DNA of 64,000 nt from Malania oleifera. Its lineage: Eukaryota > Streptophyta > Magnoliopsida > Santalales > Ximeniaceae. The translations under genes and the position numbers were made by a program. Shown in pieces: positions 55,611 through 64,000 of this stretch. The stretch's first letter is position 1. Each line of letters opens with the position of its first letter. The notes below the pieces were generated by a model. The model was not told the DNA's origin. It saw only the letters and a program-made list of their open reading frames with translations, and searched no databases. The stretch covers positions 95,513,191-95,577,190 of the forward strand of contig NC_080423.1 in the NCBI RefSeq assembly GCF_029873635.1, written 5' to 3'.

Positions 55611-56622
55611 TCGATCTTTCGCCGATCATTGTTTGTTTCAACGATAGGAAGTTACCATGAGGATCAGGGAGTGAATATATACAAGTCTAGCAGAGCGGAT
55701 TCTCAAAATCGGGAAAAAAGCTAGGGTTTGGTTTTCGAGCGTCTCGGGTTGTTTTTCAGGAAATAGGTAAGGGGATCTAGTTAAGTCAGATTTTTAAAGA
55801 TTTCAAACCGTATAAAATGTTTATGGAGTAAGTGTATTTATGTTTTCAGTTGAGGTTTCAAAAACCGATTGGTCAAAAGGTCATTTTTCAAACCTAGGAT
55901 ATATGGTATACTACTTTAAGTACAAATGAACGATGGGAAGGCTGGTTTTATGTTTTTAAACCATAAATACTATGTTTTTAGGGTTCCCTGTGGGTTAGGT
56001 TTAAAGTATAGGAGATTGTGTGGTAGGTAAATAGTATGTATGTATTAGGTTATAACCGAAATGATGAATGTTTGTGAAATACTGAACTGTTTGCAAAATA
56101 TGCTGGACCTGCTTGTAAAAATACAAGATGATGTTTAAGGCTGTGAGGGCCAGGTATATGTTTAACGGCTGTGAGTCGGGTATGATATGACGGCAGAGAG
56201 CTAGAAGTTACATGTCAGGTTTTATATGAAATGATTATGAATATGGTTTTATTACTTAAACCCAATATACAAATCATCTTTTCAGGAAACTATAGGTATC
56301 ATGCTTAGAGGGATCAGGGAGTGAAAGTTAGATTAGTTCCTTTTTGAGAGTGTCTATAAGAACTCTGGCGTATGTACATTATGTTGTCAAGCTCGGGCTT
56401 GTATTATGGTCATATGGACCGAACTAGTTGTCCAGTTTTGGTCGGATTGTAATATGGATGCATGGAAACCTTTATGTATGAACAAACTTAGAACTCTGGT
56501 AATGTATGTATGGAGAATGTTTCATTACTTCCGCTAAATTATTGTTAAATTATTATGGTATCAGGTACGCAGACGTCACTTTAGTAGTATCCCGGGACCA
56601 CATGGCAGGTCAGGGCGTTATA
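55337..56622 (+). repeat. G3 5' LTR with internal deletion
   Basis: Starts TCTAGTAACC (TG changed to TC) and ends GGGCGTTATA (CA changed to TA). It has TA repeats (55352-55391), AAATATCTTGGAGGAGATAT and a second similar inverted-repeat block, then a CT microsatellite (about 55538-55606). Compared with the 3' LTR it lacks about 550 bp after ATTACTTAAA near 56265. Confidence 0.85.
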
Positions 56623-56624
56623 GG

Positions 56625-56636
56625 TGGTATCATAGC
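56625..56636 (+). other. G3 primer-binding site (one mismatch)
   Basis: TGGTATCATAGC, one base different from the TGGTATCAGAGC of G1, directly after the 5' LTR. Confidence 0.85.
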
Positions 56637-57070
56637 CTAGGTTTTCTAGGTTCTACGGACTTTGTCAGTGATAATTACCAGAGTATAGGTTGAGATAAGT
56701 TAAGGATAAGAATGGGTAAGTTAGGTCTGGCTTTAGTTTAGGAGTTCTGGGACGATGATTTTTCGACTGTCTTTTGTGCTTTTCCTGGAATGGCGATTTC
56801 ATGAAAACCATGGTAAATCCCTCGATGGTTTTGGTTCTAGATTGAAGGACTGGGGTTTGGAAATTTAGATTGGGAACCATAGGATGGAAAAGTATGTATG
56901 TAGCATTAGCGTTATGATTAGGGACCCGTACCTCGGCAGTTCTGCAGTTGAAATGCATAAATGATTTCCTTTAACTGCAAACTCATCTGTTATGTCATTT
57001 AGTCATTCCATATTTGCGTTGACCGTGATAAATGTGGCATTTCTAAGTCAGTTTCTACCCTATCTTTAGG

Positions 57071-58140
57071 ATGAATCCCAGGGGAAAGGAAGTTATGACA
57101 AGAGGGGACAATCATGTAGATACCTCCAGCGATGATGAAGTTGAGGCCTTGGTCATGCTGCTTAGCAAAGCATGGCAGGCTAGGAAAGAATCTCAGAGGG
57201 ATTCTCAGGAATGGAGTCAGCCAGTGACTAATAAAGGCTGCACCTTCCAACAGTTTTCTCTGACCCATCCGTCAGCATTCTTAGGAGTACTAAACCTAAT
57301 TGCGGCAGAAGACTAGATTCAGGAGATGGAGGAACTGTTGGATGTGCTGGAATGCACATAAGAGTAGAAGGTCCGATTTTCCACCTTCAAACTTTTGGGG
57401 GAGGCAAAGACGTGGTGGAGACCGATTAGGCTGGTGGAGGAGCAACATCCAGGGTATGTATCTGTTACCTTGAGCAGTTTCAGGGAGATCTTCTTCAGCA
57501 GATATTCCCTATTGCCACTCAAAAAATAAAGGTAGATGAGTTCTTATGCCTAACCTAGGGATCCATGACCGTTCAGCAGTGTGTGGCCCAATTTGTGGAG
57601 CTATCCCGATTCGCTCCACATATGGTCCCGAATGAGCCAAAGAAGGCTCGAATGATTGAGAGAGGGCTGAGACAGACAATACGCGCATAGTTGGCAACAT
57701 TATTGGTCCAAAGCTTTACTAAGCTAGTGGATAGGGCTATGGCGACAAAGGTCAATATTCAGGAAGGGGAGAAAAAGGTGAACCAGAAGAAGAGGCCCTT
57801 ATCTCATGGGTCTTAGTTTAGCTCCAGTCAGAGTATATGGAAGCGGCCCAGTAATTTTATGAGTCAGTGGCAAGATTCAGGATCTTGAGCCTCTCAAGGG
57901 AGCTCTCCGAGTGCCACTTGTCCTAGATGCCATAAGAATCATCTGGGTAAGTGCAGGGCTAGAACAGTTGTCTACTACCAATATGGAGTAGCAGGGCATC
58001 AAGTGTGGGACTGTCACGTGACGCTGAAGTACCCACCTCAGTTACAGCAATATGGGAGAGGGAACCAGGCACCTCAAGGGGGTCACTAGGGGAATATAGC
58101 CCAGGTATGGGTGTAGTCTACGACGCCGGGTGACGTCGAG
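57071..58140 (+). pseudogene. G3 gag
   Basis: Starts MNPRGKEVMTRGDNHVDTSS at 57071 and runs to a TAG at 57314. Beyond it, the gag core is readable with stops: LLGEAKTWWRPIRLVEE at about 57390-57440, and a QQCVAQFVELSRFAPHMVP-like stretch near 57575-57630. A degenerate zinc-knuckle region reads CHKNHLGKC and YYQYGVAGHQVWDC at about 57925-58015. Several TAG stops occur (for example at 57361 and 57367). Its N-terminus differs from G1 and G2. Confidence 0.83.
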
Positions 58141-61100
58141 CATGCAGGAGATGTAGTGACAGGTATTATTTATGTGATTTCCCATAAAGTTGTTATGCTT
58201 GTTTATTCAGGTGCAACCCACTCATTTGTATCTAGGAGGTTTATTAAAGTATGTGAAATAAAGACTCAACTGTTAGAAGTTGAGTTAAGTGTGGCCACGC
58301 TGATAGGGTCGGTTGTTGTATGCAATAAAGTGGTTAGGGACTATACAGTGGAGATTCAGGGGAGAAAGCTGCCTGCTAGTCTAATCGTATTCAATATGCA
58401 TGGATTTGACATTATTCTAGGGATTGATTGGCTAGCATCCAGCTACACAAGCATAGACTATTACAAGAAGGAGGTAGTATTCTAGGGGAGCAGGAGTTTA
58501 GATTTATAGGGTCGTGTGTGCGCTTTACACCATAGATCCTTTCGACGATTCAAGCAAGGAGATTTCGGTTGCAAGGGGTATCTTACATATATGAAAGAAG
58601 CACCAAAGGAAGGACAGAAACTGGAGGATATCCCAGTGATAAGGGAGTTCTCAGATGTATTTTCGGAGGGCGTACAGGGATTACCTCCTGACTGTGAAGT
58701 AAAGTTTGCCATTGAGTTGACTCCAGGAATGGCGCCAATTTCCAAGGCTCTGTACCGAATGGCTCCAACTAAACTGAAAGAGCTAAAGGAGCAACTATAG
58801 GAACTTCTGGATAATGGTTTTATCAAACCGAGCGTATCACCATGGGGAGAGCCAGTATTGTTCGTGAAGAAGAAAGATGGGTCGATGAGGATGTGCATCG
58901 ACTACAGGGAGATTAACAAGGTAACCGTAAAGAATAAATACACATTACCACGTATTGATGACATGTTTGACCGGCTGAAGGGTACTTAGGTTTCCTCTAA
59001 GATAGATCTGTGATCCGGGTATCATCAATTGAAAGTGAAGTCAGAGGACATGTCAAAGACAGTCTTTCGAACTCAGTATAGCCATTATGAATTTTTGGTT
59101 ATGCCGTTTGGTTTGACGAATGCACCTGCAGCATTCATGGACCTTATGAATAGGGTGTTCCATGCATACTTAGACCAATTCGTGGTGGTGTTCATTGATG
59201 ACATCCTGATTTATTCGAGGAGTTCTGCAGAGCATAAGGCTCCTTTGAGGCTAGTACTTTAGGTACTCAGAGAGAAGAGGTTATTTTCTAAATTGAAGAA
59301 ATGTGAATTCTGGCTAGAACAGTTTGTATTTCTGGGACATGTGGTGTCCAAGGAAGGAATATCAGTAGACCCGAGCAAAGTAGAGGCAGTAGTAAACTGG
59401 GCCAGACCGAAGAACATACATGAGATTAGAAGTTTCTTGGGTCTGGCAAGGTACTATCGTCAATTTATTGAGGGTTTTTATAGGCTGTCAGGTCCTTTGA
59501 CACAACTTACGAAAAAGAAATGCAGGTTTAACTAGACTAGTGAGTGTGAGCAGAGTTTTCAGGAGTTGAAGCAACGTCTAGTCACAGCCCCAGTGTTGAC
59601 CATTCCATCAGGGGATGGTGATTACGTGATTTATAGTGATGCATTCCAGAAGGGGCTCGAGTGTGTTTTGAACAAGGTAAAGTTATCGCTTATGCTTCTC
59701 GCCAACTCAAGGAGTACGAGAAGAACTACCCTACGCATGACTTAGAGTTTGCAGTTGTGGTTTTTGCATTAAAGATCTGGCGGCACTACCTATATGGTGA
59801 AAGGTGCGAGATCTTTACAGATCAGAAAAGCCTCAAATACTTCTTCTCCTAGAAAGAGTTGAATATGAGGCAACGCAGATGGCTTGATTTGATTAAAAAC
59901 TATGACTGCACCATTAGTTACCACCCAGGAAAAGCTAATGTGGTAGCTGATGCATTGAGTCAGAAGTTAGTGAGTATGTCGATTTTAGCAGTTGTGGTAC
60001 AACCTCAGATCATGATGTATCTTGAGAGGCTAGGAGTGGAGTTGGTGGATAAGGATCCACGGGCGTTCATTGCTAGTTTAGTTATTCAGCCAACTTTGCA
60101 GGAGAGAATCAAAGTTGCTTAAAAGGAAGACATAGAACTGGTAGAGGTTATGGAAGGGTTTCAGGATGGTTTAAAGTCAAATTTCAATATTTCATATGAT
60201 GGGGTATTGAGATTCCACACCAGGATTTGAGTACTGAATGACGCTGAGATTAAAAGGGTCGTTCTAGAGGAGGCACATTGTTCGCTCTACACAGTACATC
60301 TAGGGAGTATGAAGATGTACAGGGATCTCCGGGAATCTTTATGGCGGTCTAACATGAAAAGAGAGATTGCGCATTTCATAGAGCAGTGTCTGACATGTCA
60401 ACAGGTTTAAGCAAAACACCAGAGGCCAGCGGGACAGTTGCAACCACTCCTTGTTCTTAAATGGAAGTGGGAGCACATCTCCATGAATTTTTCCATAGGG
60501 TTTCCATCAGCACTCCACGGACAGAATGTGATTTGGGTTGTGGTTGACAGATTGACAAAGATAGCCTATTTCGTCCCACTAAAAGTCAATTATTCCATTA
60601 ATAGGCTGGCAGAGCTATATGTATAGGAAATTGTTTGAATCCACGACATCCCGATTTTTATCGTTTAAGATTAAGACCCATGATTTACCTCTCATTTCTG
60701 CAAGAGTTTGCAAGATGCTTGGGGATTGTAGCTCACATTCAGTACTGCATTCCACCCACAGAAAGATGGTCAGTTAGAGAGGACTGTCCAGATATTAGAA
60801 TATATGTTATGGGCGTGCATACTGGATTTCAGTAGCAGTTGGATTAGATATCTGTCATTGGTTGAGTTTGCCTACAACAACAGTTATCAAGCCAGTATAA
60901 AGATGGCACCATATGAGGCTTTGTATGGTCGCCAGTGTCGGTCTCCGTTATAATGAGGTGAGCGACAGATTTTGGGACCAGAATTGATTCAACAGACCTC
61001 TGCAAAGGTCAAGCTTATCAGAGAGATTATCAGAGCAGCACAGAATAGGCAGAAGAGTTACGCAGATACACGCCGACGGGAGCTAGAGTTTGAGGTCGGT

Positions 61101-61535
61101 AATGCTACATTCTTGAGAATTGCTCCCGATGAAAGGAGTGAGGCGGTTTGGTAGGAAGGGCAAGCTGAGCCTTAGGTATGTCGGGTCATTCGAGATTCTT
61201 GAAAGAGTCGGTTCAGTGGCGTACAGGATAACATTACCTCCCGCATTGTCTAGGATTCACAATGTGTTCCACGTGTCCATGCTTAGAAGGTATATACCAG
61301 ATCCTTCGCATGTGATCAGTTACGAGTCGTTGAGACTCGGGGACACGTTAGTATATGAGAAGATACCAATTCAGATCCTAGATCATAGAGAGTAAGAGTT
61401 TCGTAAGAAAATATTCCTCTAGTAAAAGTACTATTGTGTAATCACGTAGTAGAAGAGGCCTCATGGGAGTTAGAGTTAGAGATACGTCAAAAGTATCCTC
61501 ATCTTTTTAGAGACACTCAAAACTCGTCAGATAAG
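58141..61535 (+). pseudogene. G3 pol: protease, RT, RNase H, integrase
   Basis: Protease: MLVYSGATHSFVSRRF; the catalytic D-T/S-G reads Y-S-G at 58204-58212, so the active aspartate is lost. Reverse transcriptase: LPPDCEVKFAIELTPG near 58680, [20 protein letters not shown] near 58860, FIDD at 59191-59202, and FLGHVVSKEGISVDPSK. RNase [11 protein letters not shown] near 59817 (DHK changed to DQK), ending [14 protein letters not shown] near 59918-59960. Integrase: zinc-binding HCSLYTVH...CLTCQQ near 60270-60400, core from WEHISM near 60470. C-terminal part: KLSLRYVGSFEILERVGSVA near 61150, then SWELELEIRQKYPHLF ending near 61515. Stops include 58798, 59011, 59262, 59535 and 60120. Confidence 0.9.
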
Positions 61536-61623
61536 TAGGGCAATAGGTAAGTGGTTTTATGTATGTATGTTTTGTTCATGTTTAGAGTATGTATCGTCTC
61601 CGAGAGAGTTTTGTATGAATATT

Positions 61624-61689
61624 ATAATCTCTTGAGACATGGTATGTAACTACGGTATTCCTCCGCCATAAGTGAGGGTAGGTAATAAA
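61624..61689 (+). promoter_or_regulatory. Conserved 3' module with AATAAA in G3
   Basis: ATAATCTCTTGAG, TAACTACGGTATTCCTCCGC, AAGTGAGGG, then AATAAA. Same module as in G1 and G2, about 135 bp before the 3' LTR. Confidence 0.65.
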
Positions 61690-61824
61690 CTTGGGACAGG
61701 GCTACTTTGTGGGTGGCCACCGGCTCCTACTAAAGTCAGCCCAACAGATCAGTAATAATCTAGTGGATGTAATGAGAGTCAGTCAGCAAATTCCAAGGAC
61801 GAAATTTTTATAAGAAGGGGAGAA

Positions 61825-63617
61825 TGTAGTAACCCAAAAATATATATATATAAAATAAATAAATATAATAATAAATATCTTGGAGGAGATATTTTTAGAT
61901 ATTTTTTTAGATATTTATATATAAATATATTGGAGGAGATATTTTAGTTACTTAAGAGCTAAGTTATGTATTTTTTTTTATATAACTCTCTCTCTCTCTC
62001 TCTAGAACCCATGCCCCCTCTTTCTCTCTCACTTCGATCTTTTATTTATCGTTGCCCGTTTCAATGATCGGAAGTTACCACAAGGATTAGGGAGTGAATA
62101 TCTACAAGTCTAGTGGAGTGGATTCTCGAACTCAAGAAAAAGTTAGGGTTTGACTTTCGAGCGTCTCGGGTTGTTTTTCAAGAAATAGGTAAGGGGATCT
62201 AGTTAAGTCTGCGTTTCAATGATTTTGAACCATACGAAATGTTTAAGAAGTAAGTGTATTTATGTTTTCAATTGAGGTTTCAAAAACCGACAATTCAAAA
62301 GGTCATTTTTCAAACCTAGGATATATGGTATACTACTTTAAGTACAAACGAACGATGGGAAGGCCGATTTTATATTTTTAAACCATAAATACTATGTTTT
62401 CATGGTTGCCTACGGATTATGTTTAAAGTACAGGATATTGTGTGGCTGGTGAATAGTATGTATGTATTATGTTATAAACGAAATAATGAATGTTTGTGAA
62501 ATACTGAACAGATTGCGAAATATATTGGAACTGCTTGTGAAAATACAAGATGATGTTTACAACCGTGAGGGCTAGGTATATGTTTAACGACTGTGAGCCG
62601 GGTATGATATGACGGCCGAGGGCCAAAAGTTACATGTCAGGTTTTATATGAAATGATTATAAAATATGGTTCTATTACTTAAATTACACGATATGCTTTA
62701 GGAACCCTGATGGGCCATTATGTCAGGAGCACGATATCGTTGCTAGGATTTATATATGTGACCATGTGCACCACACTGTACTACGAGAGTGGGGTGGTGG
62801 TCTATGCTGATTAGCCTCGGTAGAGGGTGTACCATACCTAGAAGGCCGAACTTTTAAGACACAGTAAGGCAATCGGTGCAAGCAAGTACGTTGCGGATGC
62901 CTGCGTAGTCGGTGTTATGATGCGGATGAATGTCAACTTTTTCTGGTTTGATCACCCCAAGCTTAGTCCAGCCTTCGGGCAGCACAACCCTGACCACGGG
63001 GGTTTATACATTGCATTAGTCCCAGGAGGTGTCTTTTATGCATATCTGTACATTTACGTAAATGATAATATTAGGAAATGAATGAAGTGTTTATGTTAAG
63101 AAAACGAAACGAGTATTTTCAACTGTATATGTATGTATGATGTTAAAATAGCTATTTTCGATTATATGAAGAATGAATGTTTTATGTAAGCACTAAAAAC
63201 ATGCTGCCCACACACTGATATTAACTGGATCAGCCTTACGGAGAAGTGTCTCACCCTAATATACAAATCATGTTTTCAAGAAACTACAGGCATCGTGCTT
63301 AGCAGGATCTAGGGGTGAAAGTTAGATTAGTTCCTTTTTTAAAGTGTTTGTAAGAACTCCGGCGTATGTAAGTTATGTTGTCAGGCCCAGGGCTTGTATT
63401 ATGGCCATATGGACCGAACTAGTTGTCTAGTTTTGGTCGGATTGTAATATGGATGCATGGCAACCTTTATGTATGAACGAACTTAGAACTCTGGTAATGT
63501 ATGTATGGAGAATGTTTCATTACTTCTGTTGCATTATTGTTAAATGATTATGGTATCAAGTACGCAGATGTCACTTTAGTAGCACCCTGGGCCCACGTGG
63601 CGAGTCGGGGCGTCGCA
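61825..63617 (+). repeat. G3 3' LTR
   Basis: Runs TGTAGTAACCC...GGGCGTCGCA, 1,793 bp, and is the more complete LTR of the pair. It has AAATATCTTGGAGGAGATAT blocks near the start, a short CT repeat (about 61986-62003), and a U5 section (62700-63240) missing from the 5' LTR. No gene. Confidence 0.87.
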
Positions 63618-63623
63618 CTTCCC

Positions 63624-64000
63624 CATATTTGAAAATACTTGTTATGCCAAATTCTATTAATTGAACATATAATTCTTTGGCTGCATAATTGAGGGGGAGC
63701 GGCAATTTTAAAATCCATCCAATAAGCAATAAATTATATTATACTTATGTTATAATGTTTATTGGATGACTTGAGTGATAAATGTATATATATCCATCCT
63801 TTGCTTAAAGTTCAACTATATTTGATGGATAATTTATTTGAGCTGAATGTCACTGTCTATTGTTTGTAAAAGTGAATATATTATTTAATGGATAGTTTAT
63901 TTTTATGAACTTTTGTTTGAACTACTAAATGCATGCTTGTACTGAATGCCTATTTTTATCAACTATTGTTTGAACTACTGAATGCATGCTTGTACTGAAT
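63624..64000 (+). repeat. Copia-like sequence and 53-bp tandem repeat at window end
   Basis: Contains TTGAGGGGGAGC, resembling the purine-rich tract before a copia 3' LTR. The last 100 bp hold two copies of a 53-bp unit (TGTTTGAACTACTRAATGCA and flanks), at about 63898-63950 and 63951-64000. The repeat runs off the window. Confidence 0.55.

Larger units (their letters stand above)
55337..63617 (+). mobile_element. Gypsy element G3, nearly full length
   Basis: G3 has a 5' LTR 55337-56622, primer-binding site 56625-56636, gag from 57071, pol to about 61535, purine tract AAGAAGGGGAGAA and 3' LTR 61825-63617. Both flanks carry CTTCCC (55331-55336 and 63618-63623), consistent with a target duplication, although 6 bp is one more than usual for gypsy. 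It belongs to the same broad clade as G1 and G2 by pol, but has a different LTR without the palindrome array. Confidence 0.88.

Overview
This window is AT-rich plant nuclear DNA, most likely from a eudicot. The evidence is a three-exon NAC transcription factor gene with GT-AG introns, long LTR retrotransposons of plant Ty3/gypsy and Ty1/copia types, L1-like and RTE-like LINEs, tRNA-derived SINE-like repeats, and many CT, TA and GT microsatellites. Only one intact host gene is visible. It lies on the minus strand, with exons at 14133-14301, 9725-9996 and 8401-8949, and encodes 329 residues. Its NAC domain and C-terminal motifs match SOMBRERO (SMB), the root-cap maturation regulator. Nearly everything else is retrotransposon sequence, mostly broken.

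Layout. (1) 1-7182 is a nest. A minus-strand copia element (LTR 6900-7182, primer-binding site 6888-6899, gag from 6862) was hit by a 318-bp retroposon (11-bp target duplication), by a solo copia LTR (3289-5338, duplication TAGCA) inside its protease motif, and by a second copia LTR (about 1-3259) that itself carries a solo gypsy LTR (664-2752). (2) 7183-17137 holds the SMB gene and its flanks. Intron 1 (4.1 kb) carries a SINE-like repeat, an RTE tail and a 2,090-bp solo gypsy LTR with a perfect 5-bp duplication; intron 2 carries a second SINE-like copy in the opposite orientation. (3) 17138-18566 is a 5'-truncated LINE with a 14-bp duplication. (4) 19823-43650 is an L1-like LINE split between ORF1 and ORF2 by an 18.8-kb gypsy element (G1, 23361-42149). 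G1's gag is split by a related gypsy element (G2, 26324-35511), whose 5' LTR is split by a third LTR fragment (27407 to about 28732). (5) 43980-47479 is a decayed Tnt1/Tork-like copia element. (6) 47480-55336 holds degenerate tandem repeats, a putative 3.1-kb gypsy LTR and a copia LTR end. (7) 55337-63617 is a third, nearly full-length gypsy element (G3) inserted in copia-like sequence.

Main observations. LTRs of both gypsy and copia elements carry an array of a CpG-dense 10-bp palindrome (TCGTCGACGA, or a GGTCGACC-cored relative in one copia LTR) immediately upstream of the TATA box. Most variants differ by CpG-type transitions. All three gypsy elements also share a roughly 70-nt module ending in AATAAA, just upstream of the 3' LTR, with the 3' end of an unrelated LINE-like retroposon. 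Most premature stops in the gypsy genes look like C-to-T or G-to-A decay. All calls come from reading the sequence; no database search was run.
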